Assembly (NCBI RefSeq): GCF_003033925.1
Contig: NZ_CP028365.1
Coordinates: forward strand, 1,612,001-1,676,000
Length of the DNA stretch: 64,000 nucleotides
Direction of reading: 5' to 3'
DNA from: Tannerella serpentiformis
GTDB lineage: Bacteria > Bacteroidota > Bacteroidia > Bacteroidales > Tannerellaceae
This document shows, piece by piece, positions 19,078 through 29,246 of this stretch. The position numbers and the translations under genes are program-made. The notes under the pieces were generated by a model. The model saw only the letters and a program-made list of their open reading frames with translations. It was not told the DNA's origin and made no database searches. The stretch's first letter is position 1. Each line of letters starts with the position of its first letter.

Positions 19078-19902
19078 ATGGGTATACGTAAATTAAAGCC
19101 CACATCACCAGGGCAGAGGCATAAGGTTATTGGTGCATTTGATAAGATTACCGCAAGTACACCGGAGAAGTCTCTTGTTGTAGGTAAGAAGAAAACAGGA
19201 GGACGAAATAACACTGGTAAAATGACTATGCGTTATATCGGTGGAGGGCATAAACGTCGTTTTCGTCTTATTGATTTTAAGAGAAATAAAGATGGTGTTC
19301 CGGCAACAGTAAGATCTATAGAATACGATCCTAATAGGACCTCTCGTATTGCGTTGCTGTATTATGCCGATGGAGATAAACGATATATCGTGGCACCAAA
19401 CGGCTTGGAGGTTGGTCAGACAGTAATGTCTGGAAAAGATGCGCCTCCTGAGATAGGAAATTCGTTGCCTATGCAAAATATTCCGGTCGGCACGATTATT
19501 CATAACATAGAACTTCGTCCTGGGCAAGGGGCTAAGTTGGTTCGTTCCGCAGGTGCATTTGCACAATTAACATCAAAAGAAGGGACTTATACGGTCATAA
19601 AGATGCCTTCAGGTGAAACTCGGCGAATACTTTCTGCATGTAAGGCTACGGTGGGAAGCGTGGGAAATTCTGATCATGCTCTTGAAAAATCAGGGAAGGC
19701 TGGACGTTCAAGATGGTTGGGACGTCGTCCGCATAATCGTGGTGTTGTAATGAATCCGGTAGATCACCCGATGGGTGGTGGTGAAGGACGTGCTTCAGGA
19801 GGTCTTCCTCGTTCTCGTAAGGGCTTATATGCAAAGGGACTAAAAACAAGAGCTCCTCAAAAAGCATCCTCTAAGTATATCATTGAGAGAAGAAAGAAAT
19901 AA
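19078..19902 (+). CDS. rplB: 50S ribosomal protein L2
   Basis: The product has 274 residues. It contains [20 protein letters not shown], the OB-fold core, and the near-catalytic-centre loop [17 protein letters not shown] with the conserved histidine. It is required for subunit joining and peptidyl-transferase architecture. Ten bp from rplW. Confidence 0.97.
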   Translation: MGIRKLKPTSPGQRHKVIGAFDKITASTPEKSLVVGKKKTGGRNNTGKMTMRYIGGGHKRRFRLIDFKRNKDGVPATVRSIEYDPNRTSRIALLYYADGDKRYIVAPNGLEVGQTVMSGKDAPPEIGNSLPMQNIPVGTIIHNIELRPGQGAKLVRSAGAFAQLTSKEGTYTVIKMPSGETRRILSACKATVGSVGNSDHALEKSGKAGRSRWLGRRPHNRGVVMNPVDHPMGGGEGRASGGLPRSRKGLYAKGLKTRAPQKASSKYIIERRKK

Positions 19903-19921
19903 ACTGATTAATTGAGAGAAT

Positions 19922-20188
19922 ATGAGTCGTTCGCTAAAAAAAGGTCCATATATCAACATTAAATTGGAGAAGAAAATCTTGGTCATGAATGAATCGGGCA
20001 AAAAAGCTGTAGTAAAAACGTGGGCACGAGCATCAATGATATCTCCTGATTTTGTAGGGCATACTATAGCTGTCCATAATGGGAATAAGTTTATACCAGT
20101 GTTTATTACCGAAAATATGGTAGGACACAAATTGGGAGAATTCTCACCGACACGTATATTTCGAGGACATGCCGGGAGTAAGAAGTAA
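19922..20188 (+). CDS. rpsS: 30S ribosomal protein S19
   Basis: The product has 88 residues. It begins [15 protein letters not shown] and ends [17 protein letters not shown], both S19 signatures. It forms a head complex with S13. Regular spacing within the S10 cluster. Confidence 0.97.
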   Translation: MSRSLKKGPYINIKLEKKILVMNESGKKAVVKTWARASMISPDFVGHTIAVHNGNKFIPVFITENMVGHKLGEFSPTRIFRGHAGSKK

Positions 20189-20211
20189 AATAATAGAAAG
20201 GTAAATATAGA

Positions 20212-20655
20212 ATGGGCAAGAGAAAGAAGGTATCAGCAGACGCCAGAAAAGAGTCCCTGAAGAATGTCTCTTTTGCTAAGTTGCGAAATGTGCCTAGTTC
20301 GCCTCGTAAGATGCGCTTGATCGTTGATACAATTCGTGGTATGGAAGTATTCAGAGCATTAGGTGTATTGAGATTCTCAAATAAAGATGCTGCGATACCG
20401 GTGGAAAAGCTTCTTCGTTCAGCTATCGCTAATTGGGAACAAAAAAATGAACGTCGAGCTGAAAGCGGAGAACTATTTGTTGCATCTGTAAATGTAGATG
20501 CTGCGACGACCCTTAAACGTATGCGTCCCGCTCCCCAAGGAAGAGGTTTCCGCATTAGGAAACGTTCGAATCACATAACATTGTTCGTTGATACAAAGAA
20601 TATGGCCTCTAAGGTGTTGAGTGTAAGTGATAAGAATAAGGACGATCAAAATTAA
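20212..20655 (+). CDS. rplV: 50S ribosomal protein L22
   Basis: The product has 147 residues, slightly long because of a basic N-terminal lead and an acidic tail (SDKNKDDQN). Core motifs: [18 protein letters not shown] and [19 protein letters not shown], the latter being the tunnel beta-hairpin. Seven bp before rpsC. Confidence 0.96.
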   Translation: MGKRKKVSADARKESLKNVSFAKLRNVPSSPRKMRLIVDTIRGMEVFRALGVLRFSNKDAAIPVEKLLRSAIANWEQKNERRAESGELFVASVNVDAATTLKRMRPAPQGRGFRIRKRSNHITLFVDTKNMASKVLSVSDKNKDDQN

Positions 20656-20661
20656 GAATAG

Positions 20662-21417
20662 ATGGGACAGAAAATAAATCCGATTAGTAATCGTTTAGGT
20701 ATTATTCGAGGTTGGGATTCTAACTGGTATGGGGGTAATAGCTATGGAGATACATTGCTGGAAGATAGTAAAATCCGCAGTTATCTGAATACCCGTCTGG
20801 CTAAAGCAAGTGTATCACGGATTGTTATTGAGCGCACGTTGAAACTTGTAACGATCACAGTGTGTACTTCGCGTCCAGGTATCATTATAGGTAAGGCTGG
20901 TGCAGAAGTGGATAAGCTGAAAGAGGAGTTAAAGAAAGTCACAGATAAAGATGTGCAGATTAACATCTTTGAGGTAAAACGTCCGGAATTGGATGCCGTG
21001 ATTGTCGCTAATAATATTGCTCGTCAGCTAGAAGGAAAGATTGCGTATCGCCGTGCCATTAAGATGGCAATAGCTTCGACCATGAGGATGGGAGCGGAAG
21101 GAATTAAGATACAGGTTTCAGGACGGTTAAATGGTGCCGAAATGGCGCGTTCAGAAATGTATAAGGAAGGTCGTACACCTCTCCACACGTTTCGGGCGGA
21201 TATCGATTATGCATTGGCTGAAGCCTTGACAAAGGTTGGTCTGATCGGTGTTAAGGTTTGGATTTGTCGTGGAGAGATATACGGCAAAAAGGATCTAGCT
21301 CCCTCTTTTTCTACACCTCGGGATTTTGCACGCCGTGCAGGAGATGGCGGTGTGAGACGCGATAACCGTGGAGGTAAATCATATAGAAGAAGGGATAGAG
21401 ATAGGATTAGTCGTTAA
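20662..21417 (+). CDS. rpsC: 30S ribosomal protein S3
   Basis: The product has 251 residues. It begins [14 protein letters not shown], has the KH domain loop ([15 protein letters not shown]) and the C-terminal domain ([17 protein letters not shown]). A basic tail ([16 protein letters not shown]) extends beyond many homologues. Part of the mRNA entry helicase site. Confidence 0.97.
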   Translation: MGQKINPISNRLGIIRGWDSNWYGGNSYGDTLLEDSKIRSYLNTRLAKASVSRIVIERTLKLVTITVCTSRPGIIIGKAGAEVDKLKEELKKVTDKDVQINIFEVKRPELDAVIVANNIARQLEGKIAYRRAIKMAIASTMRMGAEGIKIQVSGRLNGAEMARSEMYKEGRTPLHTFRADIDYALAEALTKVGLIGVKVWICRGEIYGKKDLAPSFSTPRDFARRAGDGGVRRDNRGGKSYRRRDRDRISR

Positions 21418-21435
21418 TTTGAATAAGACAGGATT

Positions 21436-21870
21436 ATGTTACAACCGAAGAAAACTAAATACAGGAGGTCTCAGAAGGGGCGCGCAAAGGGTTGTGCGCA
21501 ACGAGGTAACCAGTTAGCTTTTGGTTCATTTGGCATCAAGTCATTAGGAACAAAATGGATTACTGGTAGACAAATTGAAGCCGCGCGTATTGCTGTTACA
21601 AGACATATGCAGCGTCAGGGGCAGGTTTGGGTTCGCATCTTTCCAGATAAACCGATTACAAAGAAGCCGTTAGACGTACGTATGGGTAAAGGAAAAGGAA
21701 ATCCGGAAGGATTTGTAGCTTCGATTACACCGGGACGTCTTATCTTTGAAGTAGAAGGAGTGTCTTTTGAAATCGCAAAGGAAGCATTGCGTTTGGCTGC
21801 TCAGAAGCTTCCGGTAACGACGAAGTTTGTTGTTCGTCATGATTATGATATGCAGAATGAAATGGCATAA
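21436..21870 (+). CDS. rplP: 50S ribosomal protein L16
   Basis: The product has 144 residues. It begins [19 protein letters not shown] and contains RITRHMQR-type and [14 protein letters not shown] segments of L16. It contacts the A-site tRNA. Followed after 5 bp by rpmC. Confidence 0.97.
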   Translation: MLQPKKTKYRRSQKGRAKGCAQRGNQLAFGSFGIKSLGTKWITGRQIEAARIAVTRHMQRQGQVWVRIFPDKPITKKPLDVRMGKGKGNPEGFVASITPGRLIFEVEGVSFEIAKEALRLAAQKLPVTTKFVVRHDYDMQNEMA

Positions 21871-21875
21871 ATGTT

Positions 21876-22079
21876 ATGAAGATAAAAGAAATAAGAGAGT
21901 TGAGCATTAAAGAGCTGCATGAAAGGATTGATGCGGAAAGCTCTTCTCTTAATCAGAATAGGATTAATCATAGTATTTCGCCGCTGGACAATCCCTCTGC
22001 TATTAAGGAACAGCGTCGTTCTATTGCTAGATTAAATACGGAGTTGCGTCAACGTGAATTGAATGACAATAAGGTTTGA
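21876..22079 (+). CDS. rpmC: 50S ribosomal protein L29
   Basis: The product has 67 residues in two helices, with the [19 protein letters not shown] start and the [20 protein letters not shown] motif of L29. It sits near the tunnel exit. One base separates its stop from the rpsQ start. Confidence 0.95.
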   Translation: MKIKEIRELSIKELHERIDAESSSLNQNRINHSISPLDNPSAIKEQRRSIARLNTELRQRELNDNKV

Positions 22080-22080
22080 T

Positions 22081-22338
22081 ATGGGAACAAGAAACTTGAG
22101 AAAAGAAAGGACAGGGATAGTCTTTAGCAACAAGATGGATAAGAGCATTACTGTTGCTGTACGATGGAAAGAGAAGCATCCCATTTATGGCAAGTTTGTC
22201 AATAAGACAAAGAAATATCATGCCCATGACGAGAGGAACGAATGTAATGAGGGTGATACTGTAAGAATTATGGAGACGCGTCCGTTGAGTAAGACGAAAA
22301 GATGGCGTTTGGTTCAGATCATAGAAAGGGCAAAATGA
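22081..22338 (+). CDS. rpsQ: 30S ribosomal protein S17
   Basis: The product has 85 residues from ATG 22081 ([20 protein letters not shown]). An earlier in-frame ATG overlaps rpmC and adds no conserved residues. The OB-fold core and [14 protein letters not shown] are present. It binds 16S rRNA helices 7 and 11. Confidence 0.95.
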   Translation: MGTRNLRKERTGIVFSNKMDKSITVAVRWKEKHPIYGKFVNKTKKYHAHDERNECNEGDTVRIMETRPLSKTKRWRLVQIIERAK

Positions 22339-22339
22339 T

Positions 22340-22705
22340 ATGATACAGCAGGAGACAAGATTAGTAGTAGCCGATAATAGTGGGGCTAAAGAAGCCCTCT
22401 GCATCCGTGTTTTAGGAGGTACGCGTAAACGCTATGCTACCGTTGGCGATATTATAGTTGTAACGGTGAAGAGTGTAATCCCTTCGAGTGATATGAAAAA
22501 AGGGGCAGTCTCAAAGGCGATTATTGTACGGACGAAAAAAGAGATCCGTCGTCAAGACGGTTCTTATATTCGTTTCGATGATAATGCATGTGTATTGCTT
22601 AATCAGGCTGGGGAAATTAGGGGAAGCCGTATTTTTGGACCTGTTGCTCGTGAGCTGCGTGGAGCTAATATGAAGATTGTTTCATTAGCACCAGAGGTGC
22701 TGTGA
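22340..22705 (+). CDS. rplN: 50S ribosomal protein L14
   Basis: The product has 121 residues, typical length. It begins [20 protein letters not shown] and ends [15 protein letters not shown]; both are L14 signatures. It forms part of the intersubunit face with L3 and L19. One base after rpsQ. Confidence 0.97.
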   Translation: MIQQETRLVVADNSGAKEALCIRVLGGTRKRYATVGDIIVVTVKSVIPSSDMKKGAVSKAIIVRTKKEIRRQDGSYIRFDDNACVLLNQAGEIRGSRIFGPVARELRGANMKIVSLAPEVL

Positions 22706-22725
22706 TTTATAAAGGAATTGATGCA

Positions 22726-23043
22726 ATGAGTAAGTTACATGTAAAGAAAGGGGATACCGTATACGTAAATACAGGAGAAGATAAAGGAAAGACTGGGCGT
22801 ATTCTGGAAGTCCTTGTGAAAGAGAATAGAGCGGTTGTAGAGGGTATCAATATTGTAACGAAACATACAAAACCTAATGCGCAAAATCCTCAGGGAGGCC
22901 GTGTTACAAAGGAGGCTTCGATTCATATTTCTAATTTGAATTTGTTGGATCCAAAGAGTGGAAAGCCTTCGCGTATTGGTCGTAAAGAGGTGAATGGGAA
23001 ATTAGTCCGTTATATGAAAAGATCAGGAGAGGAAATAAAGTAA
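22726..23043 (+). CDS. rplX: 50S ribosomal protein L24
   Basis: The product has 105 residues from ATG 22726 ([20 protein letters not shown]). A GTG at 22702 overlapping rplN is in frame but adds residues not expected in L24. The KOW motif ([18 protein letters not shown]) and [17 protein letters not shown] are visible. It initiates 50S assembly. Its stop overlaps the rplE start (TAATG). Confidence 0.95.
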   Translation: MSKLHVKKGDTVYVNTGEDKGKTGRILEVLVKENRAVVEGINIVTKHTKPNAQNPQGGRVTKEASIHISNLNLLDPKSGKPSRIGRKEVNGKLVRYMKRSGEEIK

Positions 23044-23606
23044 TGGGTGCGATTGCTACAGTAAAACAAGATTATAGAGAGAGAATTGTCCCAGCTCTAA
23101 AGAAAGAATTTGACTACTCCTCAGTGATGCAGGTTCCTGTACTGAAGAAAATTGTGATCAATCAGGGGCTGGGGATGGCTACGGCTGATAAGAAAATCAT
23201 TGATGTCGCAATTGATGAGCTATCTCTTATTACGGGCCAAAAAGCTATTGCTACTTATTCGAAGAAAGATATTTCAAACTTCAAACTTCGTAAGAAGATG
23301 CCTATTGGTGTGATGGTTACTCTCCGCCATGATAGGATGTATGAATTTTTAGAGCGTTTGATACGTGTTGCTTTACCACGTATCAGGGATTTTAGAGGCA
23401 TCGAGAGCAAACTTGATGGCAGAGGAAATTACACTTTAGGCATCGAGGAGCAGATTATCTTCCCAGAGATAAATATCGATAATATCACAAAGATATTGGG
23501 AATGAATATCACTTTCGTAACTTCTGCGAAGACGGATGAAGAAGGGTTTGCTCTTCTTCGTGAATTTGGGCTGCCTTTTAGAAATATCAAAAAGAATCAA
23601 GCGTAA
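23043..23606 (+). CDS. rplE: 50S ribosomal protein L5
   Basis: The product has 187 residues. Signatures: [30 protein letters not shown] and [11 protein letters not shown]. It binds 5S rRNA and bridges to the 30S head. It overlaps both neighbours by one base, implying translational coupling from rplX through rpsN. Confidence 0.97.
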   Translation: MGAIATVKQDYRERIVPALKKEFDYSSVMQVPVLKKIVINQGLGMATADKKIIDVAIDELSLITGQKAIATYSKKDISNFKLRKKMPIGVMVTLRHDRMYEFLERLIRVALPRIRDFRGIESKLDGRGNYTLGIEEQIIFPEINIDNITKILGMNITFVTSAKTDEEGFALLREFGLPFRNIKKNQA

Positions 23607-23875
23607 TGGCGAAGGAATCAATGAAAGCTCGTGAAATGAAACGGGCAAAATTAGTGGCTAAGTATGCTGCTAAACGTGCGCAGTTGAAGAAAGAAGGGAA
23701 TTATGAGGCCTTGCAGGCGATCCCTAAAAATGCTTCACCTGTTCGTCTACACAATCGTTGTAAAATAACGGGACGGCCTAAGGGGTATATGCGTCAATTT
23801 GGTATCTCGCGTATTCAGTTTCGTGAGATGGCTTCGCATGGATTAATCCCTGGTGTAAAGAAGGCTAGTTGGTAA
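23606..23875 (+). CDS. rpsN: 30S ribosomal protein S14 (zinc-free form)
   Basis: The product has 89 residues with a single cysteine, so this is the zinc-independent (C-minus) form. The conserved ending [17 protein letters not shown] and [11 protein letters not shown] is clear. Start overlaps the rplE stop by one base. Confidence 0.97.
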   Translation: MAKESMKAREMKRAKLVAKYAAKRAQLKKEGNYEALQAIPKNASPVRLHNRCKITGRPKGYMRQFGISRIQFREMASHGLIPGVKKASW

Positions 23876-23925
23876 AAGAGAGTGACAAATATTGTCCAGA
23901 TTCGCTGGATTAATTTAAACGAGAT

Positions 23926-24321
23926 ATGACAGATCCCATTGCAGATTATTTGACTAGATTGCGAAATGCAATAAAAGCTCGGCACCGTGTTGTTGAGGTG
24001 CCTGCATCAAACTTGAAAAAAGAAATCACAAAGATTCTTTTTGAGAAAGGCTATATCCTCAATTTCAAATTTATGGATGAAGGGGTACAAGGCACGATTA
24101 AAATTGCTTTAAAATATGATGCTGTAAACAAGGTGAATGCGATTAAAAGATTAGATCGCGTTTCTTCTCCTGGTTTACGTCGCTATGTAGGTTATAGAAA
24201 TATGCCAAGAGTTTTAAATGGTTTGGGCATAGCGATTCTTTCTACTTCTAAGGGAGTGATGACTAACAAGGAAGCCAGCGAACAGAAAATCGGTGGTGAG
24301 GTTTTGTGCTACGTTTATTGA
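23926..24321 (+). CDS. rpsH: 30S ribosomal protein S8
   Basis: The product has 131 residues, from MTDPIADYLTRLRNAIKA to the S8 C-terminal STSKGVMTNKEASEQKIGGE and EVLCYVY. It organises the 16S central domain and is a classic spc-operon repressor in E. coli. A 50-bp gap precedes it. Confidence 0.97.
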   Translation: MTDPIADYLTRLRNAIKARHRVVEVPASNLKKEITKILFEKGYILNFKFMDEGVQGTIKIALKYDAVNKVNAIKRLDRVSSPGLRRYVGYRNMPRVLNGLGIAILSTSKGVMTNKEASEQKIGGEVLCYVY

Positions 24322-24322
24322 T

Positions 24323-24331
24323 AGGAGGAGG
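24323..24331 (+). promoter_or_regulatory. Strong Shine-Dalgarno (AGGAGGAGG) before rplF
   Basis: A purine-rich AGGAGGAGG stands 6 nt before ATG 24338 and right after the rpsH stop. It selects that ATG over an in-frame GTG/ATG-like start upstream. Confidence 0.65.
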
Positions 24332-24337
24332 TTAGTA

Positions 24338-24889
24338 ATGTCTAGAATTGGGAAATTACCCATAGAGGTTCCAAGTGGTGTAGCCGTTACAATAAAAGAT
24401 GATCTTGTTACGGTCAAAGGTCCGAAGGGAGAGCTTTCTCAAAGGGTAAACTCGGATATTAAGGTTTCTCTTGAGAATGGAATATTAAAAGTTGAAAGAC
24501 CTACCGATGCTAAAGAGCATCGAGCACTGCATGGTCTGTATCGTGCTTTAATACATAATATGGTTGTAGGCGTTTCTGAGGGATATAAGAAACAACTTGT
24601 ATTAGTGGGGGTTGGTTATCGCGTGGCGAATAATGGTCAGATTTTAGATCTGTCCTTAGGTTATACGCACAACATTTATCTTCAATTGCCTCAAGAAGTG
24701 AAGGTCGAAACGAAATCTGAACGCAACCAGAGCCCAATGATCATTTTAGAGTCGGCTGATAAACAGTTGCTTGGTCAAATCTGTGCGAAAATTCGATCTT
24801 TCCGGATGCCAGAGCCATATAAGGGCAAAGGTATCAAGTTTATGGGTGAAGAGATCCGTAGAAAATCAGGTAAATCTGCAGCGAAGTAA
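24338..24889 (+). CDS. rplF: 50S ribosomal protein L6
   Basis: The product has 183 residues from MSRIGKLPIEVPSGV. Two L6 repeats are seen, ending with the motif PEPYKGKGIKFMGEEIRRK. An open frame extends upstream into rpsH but is not conserved. Binds 23S rRNA near the factor site. Confidence 0.96.
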   Translation: MSRIGKLPIEVPSGVAVTIKDDLVTVKGPKGELSQRVNSDIKVSLENGILKVERPTDAKEHRALHGLYRALIHNMVVGVSEGYKKQLVLVGVGYRVANNGQILDLSLGYTHNIYLQLPQEVKVETKSERNQSPMIILESADKQLLGQICAKIRSFRMPEPYKGKGIKFMGEEIRRKSGKSAAK

Positions 24890-24912
24890 AGCAACGAAAG
24901 GAGTAGGTAAAA

Positions 24913-25257
24913 ATGGTAACGAAAGAAGCAAGGCGCTTAAGAATAAAGCAAAGTATACGGAATAAAGTATCCGGGACCTCAGAGTGTCCACGTTTGACTG
25001 TCTTCAGAAGTAATAAGCAGATTTATGCGCAAGTGATAGATGATACGACAGGGAAAACATTGGCTGCGGCTTCATCCTTAAAGGTAATTGATGGCGGTCC
25101 AAAAAAGGAGATTGCGGCGAAAGTCGGTGAGACCATTGCTAAAAATGCACAAGAGGCAGGAGTGCATGCGGTCGTTTTTGATCGTAATGGATACTTGTAT
25201 CATGGTAGAGTAAAAGAATTAGCGGATGCTGCTCGGAGAGGCGGTCTTAAATTTTGA
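24913..25257 (+). CDS. rplR: 50S ribosomal protein L18
   Basis: The product has 114 residues with [20 protein letters not shown] and the C-terminal [20 protein letters not shown] motif. Binds 5S rRNA with L5. The upstream GAAAGGAGTAGG is a fair ribosome site. Confidence 0.96.
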   Translation: MVTKEARRLRIKQSIRNKVSGTSECPRLTVFRSNKQIYAQVIDDTTGKTLAAASSLKVIDGGPKKEIAAKVGETIAKNAQEAGVHAVVFDRNGYLYHGRVKELADAARRGGLKF

Positions 25258-25262
25258 AGGAA

Positions 25263-25778
25263 ATGGCAGTAAACAATAGAGTAAAATCGACTAGTGATTT
25301 AGATTTGAAGGATCGTTTGGTCGCAATCAATCGTGTAACAAAAGTAACTAAGGGTGGTCGCACGTTTAGTTTTGCAGCGATTGTTGTGGTCGGAAATGAA
25401 GACGGCGTAATTGGCTGGGGCTTAGGAAAAGCCAGTGAAGTGACTACAGCTATAGCGAAAGGCACAGAGTCTGCCAAAAAGAATCTTATCAGAATACCCA
25501 TTCATAAAGGTACGATCCCTCACGAACAAACTGCTAAATTTGGTGGAGCTGAGGTGATTATTAAGCCTGCCACTCATGGTACTGGAGTGAAGGCAGGAGG
25601 TGCAATGCGTGCTGTTTTAGAAAGTGTTGGTGTAACAGACGTGTTGGCTAAATCCAAAGGCTCATCAAATCCTCATAATTTAGTAAAGGCTACGATTGCG
25701 GCTTTGAATGAATTAAGAAGTCCTGTAATGGTTGCTCAGAATCGTAACGTCTCTATTGAGAAGGTTTTTAAGGGATAA
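25263..25778 (+). CDS. rpsE: 30S ribosomal protein S5
   Basis: The product has 171 residues from ATG 25263 ([13 protein letters not shown]). A TTG nine bases upstream overlaps the rplR stop and is less likely. Core: [20 protein letters not shown] and [19 protein letters not shown]. Takes part in decoding accuracy with S4 and S12. Confidence 0.96.
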   Translation: MAVNNRVKSTSDLDLKDRLVAINRVTKVTKGGRTFSFAAIVVVGNEDGVIGWGLGKASEVTTAIAKGTESAKKNLIRIPIHKGTIPHEQTAKFGGAEVIIKPATHGTGVKAGGAMRAVLESVGVTDVLAKSKGSSNPHNLVKATIAALNELRSPVMVAQNRNVSIEKVFKG

Positions 25779-25793
25779 ATCGAGAACAGTCAA

Positions 25794-25970
25794 ATGGCAA
25801 CAATTAAGATAAAACAAGTCAGAAGTAGGATCAAATGCCCCAAAGTACAGAAGAGAACTTTGGATGCCTTGGGATTGAGGAAGCTGAACCGTGTAGTTGA
25901 ACATGAAGACAGTCCATCGATTCGTGGAATGATAGAGGTTGTGAAGCATTTGGTTTTAGTTGAAGAATAG
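25794..25970 (+). CDS. rpmD: 50S ribosomal protein L30
   Basis: This short gene encodes 58 residues: MATIKIKQVRSRIKCPKVQK, then RTLDALGLRKLNR and a valine-rich end typical of L30. It fills the expected position between rpsE and rplO. Confidence 0.95.
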   Translation: MATIKIKQVRSRIKCPKVQKRTLDALGLRKLNRVVEHEDSPSIRGMIEVVKHLVLVEE

Positions 25971-26017
25971 TAATGAAAGGGATGCTTAAAGATGGCGTCC
26001 TATAAAATCATATTGAT

Positions 26018-26488
26018 ATGAACTTATCGAACTTAAAACCGGCTTCTGGCTCGGTAAAGACAAGAAAACGTATAGGGCGAGGCCCAGGATCTGGCTTGGG
26101 CGGAACCTCTACAAGAGGTCATAAAGGAGCGAAATCTCGTTCTGGCTATAAGCACAAGATCGGCTTTGAGGGTGGACAGATGCCAATACAACGGCGCTTA
26201 CCTAAGTTTGGTTTCAAGAATATAAATCGCATATCTTATAAGGCTATCAATCTCTCTACTCTACAAGAATTAGCTGAGTCAAAGAACTTGACTCATATTG
26301 GCTTGCAAGAATTGAGAAATGCCGGATTTATTTCTGCGTCTCAATTGGTCAAGATTTTGGCGAAGGGAACACTTACTTCCAAGATTGAAGTGGAGGCACA
26401 TGCTTTTTCTAAGAAAGCAGAAGATGCGATCATCACACTTGGAGGATCTGTTTCCAAATTGGGCGGAAAGTCCGAAAAAGCGGAATAG
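26018..26488 (+). CDS. rplO: 50S ribosomal protein L15
   Basis: The product has 156 residues. The glycine-rich start NLKPASGSVKTRKRIGRGPG and SGLGGTSTRGHKGAKSRSG are L15 signatures. Followed directly (3 bp) by secY, the usual arrangement. Confidence 0.97.
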   Translation: MNLSNLKPASGSVKTRKRIGRGPGSGLGGTSTRGHKGAKSRSGYKHKIGFEGGQMPIQRRLPKFGFKNINRISYKAINLSTLQELAESKNLTHIGLQELRNAGFISASQLVKILAKGTLTSKIEVEAHAFSKKAEDAIITLGGSVSKLGGKSEKAE

Positions 26489-26491
26489 ATT

Positions 26492-27832
26492 ATGAGAGCA
26501 GTTGAGACGATTAAAAATATCTGGAAGATAGAAGACCTGCGGAAGCGTATTCTGATTACGCTTCTTCTGGTCCTTATCTATCGTTTCGGAACATATATCG
26601 TACTTCCCGGGATAGATCCGAAGGACTTGACTGCGCTTGGGGAACAGACCAGAGGTGGTTTGATGGCTCTATTGGATATGTTTTCCGGAGGAGCCTTTTC
26701 AAATGCATCCATCTTTGCATTAGGAATTATGCCATATATCTCGGCCTCCATTGTGATGCAGTTGGCAGCAATTGTGATTCCGTCGTTCCAGAAGATGCAG
26801 CGAGAAGGTGAAAGTGGGCGAAGAAAAATCAACCAATGGACACGCTATCTTACCGTGATCGTGTTGATTCTTCAAGGATCGGCCTATTTGGTGAATCTGA
26901 ATGTACAGCTTCGGAGCGCAGGGGCCAGTATGCCCACCGATTGGTGGTTCAGAATTTCTTCTACTATAATTATGGCCGGAGGAAGCATGTTCGTCCTATG
27001 GCTAGGTGAGAGAATTACGGATAAAGGTATCGGCAATGGTATTTCGTTTATCATCTTGATCGGTATTATCGCCCGATTACCCCATTCACTTTTTGAGGAG
27101 TTTACTTCGCGTGTGACGGAAAAATCGGGAGGTTTGGTCATGTTCCTGTTTGAGATACTGTTTTTATTGCTTGTGATGGCAGGCGCCATTCTGTTGGTGC
27201 AAGGTACACGCAAAGTGGTCGTGCAGTATGCAAAGCGGATTATAGGCAATAAGCAGTACGGTGGCGCACGGCAATATATCCCTCTGAAAGTAAATGCCGC
27301 GAATGTGATGCCGATCATCTTTGCTCAGGCGATTATGTTTATTCCGATCTCGCTTGCCGGATTCTCTAATTCCGGAGAGAATAGCTCTTTTATGCGAGCT
27401 TTTATGGATAATACAGGCTTTTGGTACAACTTCGTCTTTGCACTGTTGATTATCGCATTCACGTATTTCTATACCGCGATTACGATTAATCCAACGCAGA
27501 TGGCGGACGATTTGAAACGCAACAATGGTTTTATCCCAGGTATAAAGCCGGGACGAGCTACGAGGGAATATCTTGACGAAATCATGAGCCGGATCACATT
27601 CCCCGGGGCTATTTTTTTGGCCATTGTCGCTATCATGCCTGCATTTGCACGGATATTAGGAATCAGTCAGGGTTTCGCTCAATTCTTCGGTGGAACTTCA
27701 TTGCTGATTTTGGTCGGAGTCGTGCTCGATACGTTACAGCAAATAGAGAGTCATCTGTTGATGCGTCATTATGACGGCTTGTTAAAATCTGGCCGTATTA
27801 AAGGAAGGACAGGAGCTATAGCTGCCTACTGA
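26492..27832 (+). CDS. secY: Preprotein translocase subunit SecY
   Basis: The product has 446 residues with ten predicted membrane helices. It begins with the ETIKNIWKIEDLRKRIL amphipathic segment; the plug and pore helices (GGAFSNASIFALGIMPYISA) and the cytosolic loop (KRNNGFIPGIKPGRATREYL) are recognisable. It forms the Sec channel with SecE/SecG. It is part of the ribosomal operon, with map following after one base. Confidence 0.97.
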   Translation: MRAVETIKNIWKIEDLRKRILITLLLVLIYRFGTYIVLPGIDPKDLTALGEQTRGGLMALLDMFSGGAFSNASIFALGIMPYISASIVMQLAAIVIPSFQKMQREGESGRRKINQWTRYLTVIVLILQGSAYLVNLNVQLRSAGASMPTDWWFRISSTIIMAGGSMFVLWLGERITDKGIGNGISFIILIGIIARLPHSLFEEFTSRVTEKSGGLVMFLFEILFLLLVMAGAILLVQGTRKVVVQYAKRIIGNKQYGGARQYIPLKVNAANVMPIIFAQAIMFIPISLAGFSNSGENSSFMRAFMDNTGFWYNFVFALLIIAFTYFYTAITINPTQMADDLKRNNGFIPGIKPGRATREYLDEIMSRITFPGAIFLAIVAIMPAFARILGISQGFAQFFGGTSLLILVGVVLDTLQQIESHLLMRHYDGLLKSGRIKGRTGAIAAY

Positions 27833-27833
27833 T

Positions 27834-28616
27834 ATGATATACATCAAAACGGATGAAGAGATAGAATTGATGCGCGAGGCGAACCAGTTGGTGGGGAAGA
27901 CGCTCGGTGAATTAGCTAAGCATATCGCACCGGGAGTTACAACCCTGCAACTGGATCGTATCGCCGAAACGTTCATTCGCGATCATGGGGCAGAGCCGGC
28001 CTTTTTAGGTTACGGTGGTTTTCCCAATTCGATTTGTGCCTCGGTAAACGAGAATGTGGTACACGGTATACCGTCTGATAAGGTGATCCTGAAAGATGGA
28101 GATATTATATCGGTAGACTGTGGAACAAAGCTGAATGGCTTCGTAGGTGATTCAGCTTATACGTTTTGTGTTGGAAACGTTTCGGAACCAGTCAAGGATC
28201 TGTTGCGTACAACGAAAGAAGCCCTTTATAAGGGAATCGAACAAGCACAAGTCGGCCGTCGGGTAGGTGATATAAGCCATGCTGTACAGGAATGGTGTGA
28301 GAAGAAGAACTATTCGGTGGTTCGCGAATTGGTTGGACACGGTTGCGGGCGAGAGATGCACGAGGATCCGGAGGTGCCGAATTATGGCCGTCGAGGATGT
28401 GGACCACTTTTAAAAAGTGGCATGTGCATTTGTATCGAGCCGATGATCAATCAGGGAAGTAAGAACGTCGTCTTTGAGGCTGATGGCTGGACCGTAAGGA
28501 CAAAAGATCGCAAATGCTCAGCTCATTTTGAGCATTGCATTGCGATACGTCCTGAGGGCCCGCTTATTCTATCATCATTCGAGTATTTAGAAGCAGTAGT
28601 AGGTAAAGAGATATAA
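27834..28616 (+). CDS. map: Type I methionine aminopeptidase
   Basis: The product has 260 residues. Pita-bread fold motifs: [20 protein letters not shown], metal-binding D in [20 protein letters not shown] in [20 protein letters not shown], and E in ICIEPMI and HFEHCIAI. It removes N-terminal Met from nascent proteins; the location beside secY and infA is typical. Confidence 0.96.
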   Translation: MIYIKTDEEIELMREANQLVGKTLGELAKHIAPGVTTLQLDRIAETFIRDHGAEPAFLGYGGFPNSICASVNENVVHGIPSDKVILKDGDIISVDCGTKLNGFVGDSAYTFCVGNVSEPVKDLLRTTKEALYKGIEQAQVGRRVGDISHAVQEWCEKKNYSVVRELVGHGCGREMHEDPEVPNYGRRGCGPLLKSGMCICIEPMINQGSKNVVFEADGWTVRTKDRKCSAHFEHCIAIRPEGPLILSSFEYLEAVVGKEI

Positions 28617-28624
28617 GCGAGCAT

Positions 28625-28843
28625 ATGGCTAAGCAAGCAGCAATAGAGCAGGACGGCGTCATCGTGGAAGCATTATCGAATGCCATGTTCCGCGTCGAGC
28701 TGGAGAATGGGCATGAGATCACGGCGCATATATCGGGGAAGATGCGAATGCATTACATCAAGATTCTACCCGGTGATAAGGTGCGTGTGGAAATGTCTCC
28801 CTATGATTTATCGAAAGGTCGGATATCATTCCGATACAAGTGA
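28625..28843 (+). CDS. infA: Translation initiation factor IF-1
   Basis: The product has 72 residues, exact IF-1 length, with an S1-like OB fold ([50 protein letters not shown]). It binds the 30S A site during initiation. Confidence 0.97.
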   Translation: MAKQAAIEQDGVIVEALSNAMFRVELENGHEITAHISGKMRMHYIKILPGDKVRVEMSPYDLSKGRISFRYK

Positions 28844-28846
28844 ATA

Positions 28847-29053
28847 AGAAGCTGTTTGGTGATTATTTCGGAGGATGTTTCCGGGTTGTTTTGTTTTCAT
28901 CATCTCTCCACGGGCACAGCGAGCCTATGTGAGGATTGATGATAAAGCAAGGTTTGAAAACAGACTTGGAGCCTCGAAATAGAAAGAGTCGAATCGTCCG
29001 CCCCCAAACAGCTCCTTGAAAACAATCATCCAATAGATTTCAGAACAGCTTCT
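28847..29053. repeat. Candidate MITE-like insert between infA and rpmJ
   Basis: The 232-bp gap begins with AGAAGCTGTT (28847-28856) and ends with its exact inverse AACAGCTTCT (29044-29053). A related inverted copy (CCAAACAGCTCC) lies at about 29005-29016. The left end, AGAAGCTGTTTGG followed by an ATTATTTCGG-like run, closely matches 51420-51445 next to array G. No coding is seen. A small non-autonomous element is plausible but unproven. Confidence 0.45.
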
Positions 29054-29075
29054 AAAATAAAAACGAGATAGAACG

Positions 29076-29192
29076 ATGAAAGTAAGAACCTCTTTGAAGA
29101 AACGGACTCCGGATTGCAAGATCGTGCGTCGTCAAGGGCGTCTGTATTTGATTAATAAGAAGAACCCGAAATTTAAGGTTCGGCAGGGTTGA
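29076..29192 (+). CDS. rpmJ: 50S ribosomal protein L36
   Basis: This 38-residue protein starts [19 protein letters not shown] and ends [10 protein letters not shown]. It has one cysteine only, so it is the zinc-free form normal in Bacteroidetes. It fills the expected place between infA and rpsM. Confidence 0.93.
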   Translation: MKVRTSLKKRTPDCKIVRRQGRLYLINKKNPKFKVRQG

Positions 29193-29246
29193 AAGACCTG
29201 TATGTGTGCGTAAAACGAGAAGTGAACAAATTACTAATAAACGAAT

